Part shown: one piece after another, positions 42,966-53,311 of the stretch
How positions within the stretch are numbered: the stretch's first letter is position 1
Layout: every line of letters starts with the position of its first letter
From: Cliona cf. orientalis
Lineage: Eukaryota; Porifera; Demospongiae; Clionaida; Clionaidae
Length of the DNA stretch: 64,000 nucleotides
Assembly (NCBI GenBank): GCA_963930775.1
Contig: OZ005689.1
Coordinates: 33,837,235 to 33,901,234 of the forward strand
Direction: 5' to 3'
Notes under the pieces: model-generated
Told to the model about the DNA's origin: nothing
The model's database searches: none
The model's input: only the letters and a program-made list of their open reading frames with translations
Program-made: the position numbers and the translations under genes

Positions 42966-44395
42966 CTAATATTTCTTCACATCACTTAAGATAGAACCTT
43001 GCAACTCATCGTATTGCTCCTTAGTGATGCCCCCACTCTTCATGAGGTTGTGCCACCTCTCCAACTGCTCTATACACTGGGTTCGGAGCATAACTCTCTT
43101 TGTAGGAGACAGCATCGTAGGCTCAGCTGATGACTGAGAAGCGGCTGTAGTTTCCCCAGTGACAGTAGATGTTGCAGATGATTCTGAATCAGAAGATTTA
43201 CTCTGGTTTGGTGACTTGAAGAAACGGCCTACTGGTGGGCTCTCCAGGGACGAATGCTTGTCTAGTTGTATCATGTTAGCCCAAGCTTGAAGTTGTTTAG
43301 GCTTAAATTTATTACCATGCTTTTCACAAAGATTTTCATAAATCTCCTCAACTTTGGTCATTTTCTTTTCGTACGCACTCTCAAACCTGGAACGACTCTT
43401 CGTTTTTGGAGCAGGTGGCCCAGCATCACCAGTATCATCCCTCCTCGACCACGTTTCTTACTGACCGGTTGGATGGAAGGATCGTAGCACCACAATAAAA
43501 TCTTTCTTTTTCTTATATACCTTTTTCAAATCTTCCAAATCATCAGCATCTGTCAACCATCTTTTTTTTTGCCTTGGTGCCACGCCCTGGTTCATAGTAT
43601 CCCAGTTCAAATTGACGATGATCATTGTCAGGTATTTTAAACATGAGCAAACATGCTCCTTTAGCTCAGATAGAGTGGTGAGTGACACATTGCGTAATTT
43701 TTTTATGCTTCCCTCGCTCTTTCTTTGTGGATTAATCAAATTGATTGATAACTGCTATAAACAAGATACAAGATGAAGTGTGTGGGTATGTGTATGTGTG
43801 TGTATTATGACATTGTGTACGTACGTGAGTGCATGACAGTATTCTTATACATTATCACAAAATTCTCCCAAGGCTATATACCCCCCTCTTCTCTTCTCTA
43901 CACCACCATGTTTTTCTTGTGATGTGATAATCCGATGGTCACAAACTCCTCCCAGACGACACCCACCTATTATATGCCTATGCCTTCCCCTGCATGTAAC
44001 TATGTGCTCAGCATATCGTGATGTGGTGGGGATATCATAATAATATGCATGATACAATAATATAGTGATATGGTTTTTACTACCCATTCTAAAAGGGTAT
44101 AATCATGTTAGGCATAATTTGTAAATAATTTGCAAAATACCGGAGTTGTGCTTGTGGCTAGTTCTGCCCCGGATGGCTGAGATTCACCCTCTAAATCGCT
44201 TGCCGCCTCTTCACTGTCATCAAATTGAATAGATTCTGGTTCGTCAACTCCACCCTGCTCTTGATCAGGTAGCGGCTCGCCGAAAGGGCCTCTCCCCTGA
44301 GTAGCATAATCTTGGTATCCATACATGTAGCCTGGATAGTGGTGGGGACCACCGTAGAAGCTGCACTGCTCGTAGTAATCGTTGTAGTCTGACAT
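42966..44395 (-). pseudogene. Accessory gene inside the Tc1/IS630-like element, unknown
   Basis: Three open segments on the minus strand. From the ATG at 44395: M-S-D-Y-N-D-Y-Y, an aromatic/Gly stretch and an acidic end D-D-S-E-E-A-A-S-D-L-E-G-E. Then 43739-43458: L-T-T-L-S-E-L-K-E-H-V, W-L-T-D-A-D-D-L-E-D-L-K-K-V-Y-K-K. Then 43430-42966: E-E-I-Y-E-N-L-C-E-K-H, F-K-P-K-Q-L-Q-A-W-A-N-M-I, a Ser-rich linker and E-Q-L-E-R-W-H-N-L-M-K-S-G-G-I-T. The last two share a frame apart from a TAA at about 43458, so they may be one exon with a mutation. I know no family for it. It is enclosed by the element's TIRs, so it was mobilised with the transposase. Confidence 0.5.
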
Positions 44396-44814
44396 ACTAA
44401 CAGCTAGTCCAGGGACTGAATACCAAACCGTACAGTGCACTTTAATAAGATACCAACACAGACATGAGCCCGCGTGGCAGTACGCGTGTGCGCGTGCGCA
44501 CGGAATTCCAAATTCCGTACCTGGTACCCGTACGGTACGGCGTGTTCAAACGGACTCTAAATCCACAGTATGCACGAGTATGGCGTTTCCGCATACTACG
44601 CTTGACCTGGGCGGAGCCGTTCGAAATGAACGTAAAGATCGAGCAAGGGTTGAATTTCGTTGTTCACAACGACAGCCGATTGTTCTTAGATGCCCAAGAA
44701 GCTAAAAAGGTGAGCGAACGTACAGTAGATCAATGAATCTAGCTGGATCTAGGTAGAGAATTCTAACTAGTGCCCATAGCAATGGGCTCCGTGGGTCAGA
44801 TAGACAGTTGCATA

Positions 44815-44945
44815 AAATAAGGAAAAACTCCATGGGTTACTCTAGGGATTGAATTATGCAAGCATTCCCTTGGGTTACTGTAGGAGATGCAAACGGCACC
44901 TTGAGTTACTCTAGGGATGGAATTATGCAAGGTATATTTTGTATA
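44815..44945. repeat. Short tandem-like repeat, three units
   Basis: GGGTTACTCTAGGGATTGAA then TTATGCAAG recurs three times with variation (about 44835, 44873, 44900). No gene is seen from here to 45330, which is AT-rich. Confidence 0.7.
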
Positions 44946-45333
44946 AATCATGGATAATACTATAATATGGGAAGGAATCATGCAAAACTCATCTACCGAG
45001 TAAAACTTCTAATTTATGCTTGAATTATCTATGAATATCATTATCTGTTCTAAAACAGCATGGGCAGTTGGATTGAGTTTTAGATTAGCTACTTGAAATT
45101 ATTTTCTCTAAAGAAAGTTTAATGTTAAATTTTTGTTATAGCTAGCTCTTGTGTTACAGGTATTATGCTTTTACTGAAAGTGTGCTATAATCATAATTAT
45201 ATATAACCTTTATGGCAGCATTTTTTTATACAACAATAATCATTAATCAACTGCAGCATAAAAAATGATGATGAATCAATTGATTAAATATAAGATCATT
45301 AATAAGATTTAGTAATAATCAGGTGATAAAGTT

Positions 45334-48300
45334 TTAGGTTGACTTTATGCCTAGTTGTTTGTGGAATACGATGTCATCGCCTTCTTGTGATGGGTTAATA
45401 TAAACTGTCTGACCATCCGAAGGGAAAAATGTACCATATTTACCAGTTTTAGGATCAAAATGAAGAATCTGTCCATTAAACCATTCATACTTTCCTGTTT
45501 CTTTAATCTTAAACCTCATATGTAGCTTACGTCCTAGGTATTTGGGATTAGGCTGATGAAAACTGGTGTCTGCAAAATCATCCATATCGGAGTCTTCACC
45601 TGTCTCAGGAATAACTGTCACAATTTTTGGTCGCTTTGTATTTTCACTCGTACTTATTGAACTCTTCCTCTTTTTTCCACCAGTTTCAAAGTGACATTGA
45701 CGATCAGGGGGTCCATTTTGTGAGGTCAGATCACTTGCTGTATTTTTTTTGTCTTCTCATATTTCTTTTCGCTGCTTCCGATTTCCTTGCTTCCTGACTT
45801 TGATCACAGTATGTCACTGATACTCCTTGTCTAGCAGCAATGTTTTTAGCACACGCTGCTTTATCATACTTGTACAAATTCGCTACAGCTATCTGCAGCT
45901 GTTGGGATAGAGACTCTTTGCTGTCTAAATTTTTCCTCTCCACAGCATTAGTGTTTGAAGGACAGCGTTGCCAGATTGCTTCATCCATTTCAGAATAATC
46001 CTTATGCAGCAGTTTAAGGTGCTGTGGCCGCATCCACCACTCAACCCACTTGGTTGCAGGTGACCAATTTGTACTGGAATCTATAAACATGGCATCATCT
46101 TTCGTAAGTCCTTCAATGACATCTAGTAGAGTATTTGCCGATTTCTTCTTACACAGGACTTCAAAAGCTATCATAATGTTGTTTCCAGCAGAAATTTTTG
46201 GAATTCGAGAAGCTATAGATGCAAATAATTCCTTCTCACGTACCTTATCCTTTGTGGTAGCAACACGGTCCCTAACTCGTTGCCATGACCTTGTCCAGTA
46301 GACCTTGCATCCTTCCAATCAACAGCAATGCCCAACAAGCTTGTTCCTAGTTCAAAGTCATTGTTGGAATGTTTACACTTATTGAATGTTTTAGAGTATG
46401 CTAAGCTGTAAGCAGAAGTATCTTGTTTAGTCATTCTGACACGGCTTACTACCACCCAGTCCATGGTTATGTAGCTGAATGCCACCATATTAAACAAACA
46501 AGGGTATTCTCGAGTCTCATTAGAAGTAATATCTGCCTCAACAAACTCTGATTCTGCTAGGAGTGAAGACATGAACGGACTCATGCAGAAAACGAAGTTA
46601 ATGCCATCCTCTATCCCAGCAGATACTAAATATGGCGTTGTAAGGCCTTTTAGTTGAACTGAATCAACCGTATCACCAGTTAACTCTTCATCTTTAGAAT
46701 CTGTCATTTGCTACATCTTCAAATTTTGCTATATCCCAGTTTGAACCAGCTGCAGTGTGATTCTTGGATTTTCTGACTTCTCGTGCAATCCTCCCCATGT
46801 GATTACTTGCCTTGTCAATAGCTCCAGGTATTGCATTTACTCCTTTACCTCTGGCAACGTCCCTGGGTTTTATACTGGGATTGGGTTCAGTGGCATCAGC
46901 AATCATTTGATTGACTTTGGAGCAAATTTTTGATGAGCTATGTATAGGATGATTGTGAAGTGAATCACAGGCACCTTTTTGATGTCTTACAAAGGCAAAT
47001 ATCCACCGTCTTATCTGAAGCATCTTTAGGATACAGATATGCAAACTGAACAGGGCAAGGTGCTTTGTCATTACTTTTGACCAGCTTGAAATTGTTGTGG
47101 ATGCTACAGGGTCTTTGAGCTGATATTGGTGCAGCATAATCACATGATTCATCAGGACACACTTTAACACCATTACATGAAGCAATCCTATACATCAACG
47201 TTTCTGTTTTATCTGATAGCAGAACATCTACTTCTCTGTCCTTGTTCCAGCCACTCTTAGTTATCTGAATATCATCCCATAGGTAGTGTGGGTTAGCAGT
47301 GCTTTGTGGAAGTTGAGTGCAGTCTGGAGTATAAAATGTACAGCTGATGAAAAGACTCCAGGAAATTGATAATCACTTTTCTTTGTAATAGTTTCCCAGT
47401 TTTCTTCGTCTTCGATGAGTCTCTTTATGGTGGCTATTCCATGACTTCCCTTACCTGTGCGCAGAGTTTTCTTTCCTGATTTCATTTGTATTGGGAGTTG
47501 TGCTCTATTGGAGCTGCTACTAGATACAGATTCTGTACTTACTATGTCATCTGTTGTGTTCATGGGTACCATAAATTTTTCGCCACTCTCTAGTAAAGTC
47601 TCTCCTTCGCTTATCTTACAAATAATACCCTGAATCCCATAGTGCTGGCTTTGTTTGATAATTGATTTAAGTTCCTTCTTTACAACTCCAAGGACATGGC
47701 ACTTTCGTATGAATAGCCGCCACCACTTTTCACTGTGACCCTGAGAATTTCCATATGATATGCATGATTTATTGTATGCATTAGTCCAAGCCAATCCATT
47801 ATTCACTGAGTAATCTTTAGCTCTCCTTTTTGATCCTAGTGTTTGTACTGCATCATACAGAATTCGTAACTCTTCAGTAAGGTCATGATCAGCCTCTGTC
47901 GATTCTGCTGTAAGTTCACACACGTCACAACAATTAGGATGTTTTACCATATCCTTGATGTCTTCACCAGAGAGCTTTCGAAGACATAATCTTCGACACT
48001 GATTGACTATATTTGACATAACATACTTCCATGACTCTGAAAATTCATTTAGGACCATTGAACAATGCTCCTGATTACCAAGGTGCCCCTTTATCTATGC
48101 ATTGCCATGATCTATATTTGTGGTACTATAAAAAATGGTTGCTTGTGCTGGATTTCCATCCCTTCCTGCACGCCCGAGTTCCTGAGCCCAACTGCATATG
48201 TTCTCGGGAACGCCATAACGGATTATGTGGCGAATATTGGGCTTGTTGATACCCATTCCAAATGCACTAGTAGCCACCATAACACTAACATCTCCATTCC

Positions 48301-48801
48301 TCCATCTGTCAAAACTCTCATTTCTGGATCTGATATCCATTTCTCCATAGTATGCAACTGAATCAATGCCATAATTACTTTCAGGTGTCACCAGCATCAC
48401 TGTCTCCAGAAAGAACATGTTCTTCCAACTGAAGGTCTAGTTGAGCAGAACCAAGATATGCAGCCTTGATCCCATATGTTTCACAATTCTTAACATGATC
48501 GTGCGTAAGACTTATTGTGGGTGTGATGACTACTGAGATTTTGTTTTGATGTACTGCAGGAAATTGAAAACAATCATTTACCGCTCCCGGTAGGTTAAAC
48601 TACTAAGCAATCCTGACCAGCTAAGAGAGCTGTGATAACTTCCTTCTGATATTTTCTGAACCTTGTCAAATTAAACTTTTCTGCAAGAGTCATAATCATG
48701 GAGGCTTCCATAAACGCTTGACTGGTATTAGGCGAGTCAGTGATATCATCATCATCCCAAGGATCATCACTCGGTCTATCAGTGTGGCCAGTACTTGTCA
48801 T
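45334..48801 (-). pseudogene. RecQ helicase fused to a MULE-type transposase with Tudor-like tail (decayed)
   Basis: From the ATG at 48801 the minus strand reads an acidic start, F-R-K-Y-Q-K-E-V-I (helicase motif 0), then Walker A P-T-G-S-G-K just after a TAA. A frameshift leads to T-S-A-F-G-M-G-I-N-K-P-N-I-R and Q-E-L-G-R-A-G-R-D-G (motifs V and VI). Next is a RecQ zinc region (C-R-R-L-C-L-R-K, C-C-D-V-C) and a winged-helix-like stretch. One frame change near 47330 leads into a transposase: C-P-V-Q-F-A-Y-L-Y, H-N-H-P-I-H, G-A-I-D-K-A-S-N-H. Candidate catalytic residues lie in E-A-D-I-T-S-N-E-T, A-V-D-W-K-D-A and T-N-A-V-E-R-K-N. The tail (45621-45334) has F-F-P-S-D-G-Q-T-V-Y, Tudor-like. No introns are needed; about five lesions. 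The fusion is inferred from the continuous coding sequence. Confidence 0.75.
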
Positions 48802-48924
48802 TGGTTCAGGAAGGGAAGCGGACTGACATATTTGAATTCGTGGGTATTAGCTAGGGGTTGAGCATATAGATATCAATATTCTAGTGTAGAAGACATGATC
48901 CGGCAGGCAATATGTATAGGTTAT

Positions 48925-49054
48925 TGCCCTAAGCCGAGGCTCTACGGCGTTTTAGAAACCCGAGGGATGTTGCATAATCGCCGAGGGCGGAGCCCGTGGC
49001 GATCATGCAACATCCTGAGTGGTTTCTAATAGCCGTAGAGCCGAGGCGTGGGCG
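48925..49054. repeat. Foldback structure with about 55-bp arms
   Basis: GCCGAGGCTCTACGGC (48933) through GGATGTTGCATAATCGCC pairs with GGCGATCATGCAACATCC through GCCGTAGAGCCGAGGC. The small loop (GAGGGCGGAGCCCG) is itself palindromic. It lies 120 bp upstream of the RecQ-MULE start codon. Confidence 0.85.
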
Positions 49055-49912
49055 ATATCCGGCTTAGACTATGGGGCACGCGGCACTGTGCATTTGTGGT
49101 CTGCTATAGTGCATCCTGTTGCTAGGTTACCAATCAGCTGTGTGAGCGTGGTTTTGTGGGTAGTTGCTTAGTAACCGTGCTGCATTGAAAAGTGACCAAT
49201 CAGATTCATGTTGCAGAGCAGGAAGTATGCACCAGTGATGTCACACTTCCTTCACGTATATAAGCTAACAAGGCAGGCAGCCACGTGCGTTATTCAGTAC
49301 GCAATGCCTGTGTAACATAGTGCTAGTGCTGGTGGCTCTGTAGATCTATTGACCACCACGTATGGTCTCCTAATTGCTACTAAAGCTGTTTGAGACACCC
49401 AAAGCTTGGCTATAAAGTCAGAGGAAAATATTTCTAGGACCTTTTGACCGTGAGATCTGGACTGCACTGGGAATGAAGGTGATTCTATGCTTCAAGCAAC
49501 TGAGGAGCAACTGTCAGCCGGGTCTCATGCGACAACCCCTTCTACACGTGCGAGACTCGTCTCACAACAGTTTTTAGTGGTAGGAGAGACTACATGGCGC
49601 TCAAAAGAGCCACCAATACTAGCACTCGTGCTGCGTGTCAGTGGGCTCAGCTCAGTCCCCAGTTGAAATTTGCCAGAAAGCAAGGTTTTTGCTGATTTAA
49701 ACCTTGATGGAGCTACAAATTATACCATCAATCCGAAAATTAATCATGCAGACAATAATTTAAATTCAATTTCTGCCTATTTCTTTTTTGATGCATTTTG
49801 TTCAATACAATTCAAATTCACGACAGGTGTTCTAATGAAATTTAACTACTCCATTCTGAGTATCCTACACTATTTTCAATACCTCATTAAATTCAAAAGA
49901 TCAAAGCATATT
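49055..49912. other. Interval with a TATA-like motif, no gene called
   Basis: A TATATAAG motif at about 49257-49264 follows GTGATGTCACAC and several CCAAT-type words (CCAATCAG at 49131 and 49197), so this could be a promoter of a lost element or of a gene that I cannot see. No ORF of quality follows; the 101-codon frame at 49670-49975 is AT-rich and has no motif. Confidence 0.3.
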
Positions 49913-49940
49913 ATACATACCATACTCATACTCCTTTATA

Positions 49941-50360
49941 ATGGTAGAAACAAGTATAAAAAACAATGTAGTTGAAGGATGAAGTAGGGATGGCAGGGTC
50001 AAAAAGTACACCAACAAGATTTGTAGGGATAATCACATCCACTATACATCCCTACGCTTGCTTTTCTCGATTATGCATCTGTTGATGGTCCATTGGTGCT
50101 AGCTATCCTTAATTCGAATCTTCTGTAATATGTGTGGGAGAAATTCATCATTCTTATCTACATGTACTGTATACTCGGGGGATAACTAGGTTTGGTTGTC
50201 GCATTCCTGCCTGATTAGTTAATTCCTGCACCAACTCAAAAAGCAAGCGTAGGGATGTATAGTGGATGTGATTATCCCTACAAATCTTGTTTGTGTACTT
50301 TTTGACCCTGCCATCCCTACTTCATCCTTCAATTACATTGTTTTTTATACTTGTTTCCAT
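49941..50360. repeat. Large inverted repeat, arms about 120 bp
   Basis: 49941-50065 (ATGGTAGAAACAAGTATAAA through AGGGATGGCAGGGTCAAAAA to CCCTACGCTTGCTTTT) is matched in inverse orientation by 50238-50360 with few differences. A spacer of about 170 bp separates the arms. A further inverted copy of the outer part (49916-49981) is at 50675-50738. Confidence 0.9.
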
Positions 50361-50749
50361 TCTTTTTTTTTCCTCTTTGGGGTAATTCATCAGTGCACGC
50401 CATCTGATATACTTTTCCATTAACTCATATTATAGTATTGCGTATACGTACAGACTGAGTAGGGTACGGTATAGCTAATGGACGTCTTGCACAATTGCGT
50501 TTATATAGTCGCTCAAATAGTATTGTGTAATCCTTCACCACTTGCCATGAGGCAGGGGCAATGTAAGACATGGCTATCTGCATCTAATTTTTGGTGGGTC
50601 CAGGGTTCATCCACACAGAAACTGCATAGCACCACTATAAACAGTTGCAAAGTTTGTTTCATTGGAGTCTAAAAATCCTTCAATTACATTGTTTTTTTAT
50701 ACTTGTTTCTACCATTATAAAGGAGTATGAGTATGGTAAACTATTACAA

Positions 50750-51055
50750 AAGGTGAGCGGACTTACAGTAGTTTGATGAATCAAGCTTATCTCGCTAGCC
50801 CGCTGGCGGGAATTCCAATTAGCGCCCATAGCAATGGACTCCGGTTATGGCAGCTGTGCCGACTAGCTTTGTCAAAATGAAGGTTTATTTCACCTTTGTA
50901 TAGCACAACTAGCCTCCATAGACGACGGGAACAGTTAGAAGGTTGTTGGAGACGTATATGACAAAATCTGGGCTTTGACAAATTTCCACTAAAAATGTGC
51001 ATTGCGTGAATCGCACACCTATTCCATATGGAGGGTTTTCCCAAATCCGGTCACA
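50750..51055. mobile_element. Family A MITE copy 4 (5'-truncated, reverse)
   Basis: The sequence from GTGAGCGGACTTACAGTAG to CCCAAATCCGGTCACA corresponds to one half of copy 1 in reverse. It ends with TA at 51056-51057, which is shared with the next element. Confidence 0.85.
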
Positions 51056-51057
51056 TA

Positions 51058-51489
51058 TGTGACCGTCTACGGGAAAACCCGGCATGTGGGATCTGCATGC
51101 TATTCGCGCAATGCACGCTTTTAGTACCTCAAGTAAAAAAAATGTCAAAGTTGAGTTTTTGTCATATTTATGCGAAAGAGCCTTTCCTACCTACCTACCT
51201 ACTAACCTTTGCCGTCGTCTACGGAAGCTAACCGTAAAGTTACAAAGGCGAAATAAGCCTTCATTTTGACCTACCTAGTCTGTACAGTAGGTGGGTCAAA
51301 ATGAAGGTTTATTTCGCCTTCGTATAGCACGACTAGCCTCCGTAGAAGATGGCAACAGATAGAAGAGTAGTTCGACATATATATGATAAAGTCTGGACTT
51401 TGACAAATTTCGACCTGAGCTACTAAAAACGTGCATTGCGCGAATCGCGCATGGATCCCATACGGAGGGTTTCCCTAAATCCGGTCACA
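51058..51489. mobile_element. 432-bp foldback element built from two family A half-copies
   Basis: TGTGACCGTCTACGGGAAAA at 51058 and the inverted TGTGACCGGATTTAGGGAAA ending at 51489 are the termini. Both arms (about 215 bp each) contain the AATAAGCCTTCATTTTGACC / GGTCAAAATGAAGGTTTATT region and meet at about 51283. The arms differ in many positions, so it is an old head-to-head arrangement, not a recent inversion. Confidence 0.85.
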
Positions 51490-51491
51490 TG

Positions 51492-51871
51492 TGTGGTAGG
51501 ATCTGAGAAAAGGGGTAAGTTCGCACGCAGGCTGAATTTTCGTTTTAGATCGCACATATCTTCAAGGCTGTAGTAGCCAAACCTGGTACAATGATTCATT
51601 GCTCTACACTCACTGAAAGTTTTGCGCCCCACCCACTTCCGGTGTGAGCGTGGCGATCGCCAGGATCACATGCAGTCGAAAATCGGCCATTTTATGCCTC
51701 ACTTTGGAGCTCCACCATTTCAGGTAAGAACATAGCTAGGGTTTCTAACGTTGGATTTCTTTAGTAGAAGGGCTGGGGTGCTCATAAACCAAGAATGAGT
51801 GGTGGCAACTTGAAAAATGTCAAAATTTAGCGTTTTGCACGAAATTACCCCTTTTCTCAGATCCTATCACA
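51492..51871. mobile_element. 380-bp MITE (family B) copy 2
   Basis: The left end TGTGGTAGGATCTGAGAAAA then GGGG and the inverted right end TGTGATAGGATCTGAGAAAA then GGGG form a clean TIR. TA follows at 51872-51873; on the left the expected TA is TG. The interior shares TTCTAACGTTGGAT and CACTTCCGGTGTGAG with 6305-6726. Confidence 0.85.
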
Positions 51872-52115
51872 TATTTGTGCCCTATCAGACTCCCAGCTCT
51901 AGCTACGCCACTGGTGACTGGTGGCCATTAATGCGTAGGTCACTAAGATTGTCCTAGCTTTAACTTGGAGTATAATTATGATGTACGTGGAACATTGTAG
52001 TGCACCGCTGTTGCCTCGTGTTGCATTCTATTGCTGTGTCGCCTGCACTTGCTTATTGACTAGTGTTGCTTAGTATTGCTTTCTTTTGACCAGTGTCTTA
52101 TGCTGTTGCTTATTA

Positions 52116-52656
52116 ACCCTCGGCGCATGCGCGAGGATTGCGGTAGTAGTCATTCTGTGTGTGAGCAAGTGTGTGTCTGTTGCTGTGCTATCTGCTACAT
52201 ACCTGTTTTATACGTTGAAAAGAAGCTGCCATTAAGCTTTTTGTGGTAGATACAATAGATGCATTGCGTGGATTTTGTTAAAAATGCTTTATTCAAAATC
52301 TGGCGACATTTTCTGACCACCATGGCCTTATTCACTTCTTGTCGATCTCTCGCTCAATGAAACAGTATCTGCTTCATTCAAGGCGAGTAGTGTGTACCTC
52401 AAGCGATACTTCTTACAGCTCTACTGACTCATCACTAGTCACAGTAGGCTATCAACCATGCTTGTTGTGTACTAGATCTGCTGATCTGGCATGCATGTGG
52501 TACTATTATGCAATACTGTGCAATCAGTAATGCATTCTTGTGGTTCTAGTTACTATTAATTTACAACACTGCTAACAGCAACAGTGTTGCAGGCTTAGCT
52601 TCCAAATTTGCAACATGTACTACTACAATACATGTAAATTTCACAGCGCCGAGGGT
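52116..52656. mobile_element. 541-bp Harbinger-like MITE, TTA duplication
   Basis: ACCCTCGGCGC at 52116 and GCGCCGAGGGT ending at 52656 are perfect inverted repeats. The 3-bp TTA occurs on both sides (52113-52115 and 52657-52659). A TWA target and short TIR fit PIF/Harbinger elements. The flanking DNA on both sides is rich in TGTTGCTT words and continues across the insertion. No ORF is convincing. Confidence 0.7.
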
Positions 52657-53206
52657 TTAGCACCAGTGGTGTTCATCGTTGACTGGTATTGCCTGCTGTT
52701 GCTTTGTTATACCTGTTGTATGCTGTTGCTTATGGTAATGGCTCATTTCAAGACTAATTATTCAAATTTGACTGACTTGGAGTGAGTGCTTCATTGGAGT
52801 GCATGATGAATAATGAAGAGAAGGAGCGTGAAGCACCTCAAAATTTCAAAATTTTCCCACGGTAGTCACATTACTAAGTTTAGAATAACGGCGCAATGCG
52901 CATGGCGCTATCCAATTAGATGCTAGACGAGTCAGTAATTTTTGCGATAAATGAACGAGAAGCTAATCGCTGTTGGCAAAACTGGCTTCACAATGGCGAG
53001 CTATTAGTACTGTACACGTACCAAACGAGTTGATCCATGCCAGGAGAGAAAGAAGTACATAATAATAATAGACAGAGAGACTAGTACATACATACTTGTC
53101 AAGTCTGACTGCGTGTTTGGGGAGGGGTCTTTAGTAAATTAGAACGATTGGGCCATATTACTACCTAATCATATTCTTGTGGAACTACGACATTACCAAT
53201 TTGGTA
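52657..53206. other. Interval without gene
   Basis: TGTTGCTT-rich sequence continues to about 52740. After that nothing recognisable appears before the family A copy at 53207. Confidence 0.5.
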
Positions 53207-53311
53207 TGTGACCGGATCTGAGAAAACCCGCCATATTCATCAATCCATGAAATTTTAGTTAGCTGTATATTTGGATAGCTGTATCATAGGGCTAACCTGC
53301 CTCCAAATCAG

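Larger units (their letters stand above)
41723..44568. mobile_element. 2846-bp Tc1/IS630-like element carrying two genes
   Basis: The ends CTGTGGATTTAGAGGCCGTT and, inverted, CTGTGGATTTAGAGTCCGTT continue with TGAAC and flanking CGC, giving a TIR of about 30 bp. TA is at 41721-41722 and 44569-44570, and the empty site is known from a sister MITE. The plus strand carries a decayed transposase (41853-42831). The minus strand carries a second, spliced-looking gene (44395 to 42966) converging on it. Confidence 0.85.
41550..44800. mobile_element. Family A MITE copy 3, split by a Tc1/IS630 element
   Basis: From TGTGACCGGATTTGGG at 41550 to 41722 and again from 44569 to about 44800 the sequence is one family A copy in reverse orientation. 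The break is at GGCGTTGC-TA-TGCAC; the undisturbed copy at about 57708 reads GGCGTTGCTATGCACACG, proving insertion at TA. The right terminus of this MITE is missing after about 44800. Confidence 0.85.
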
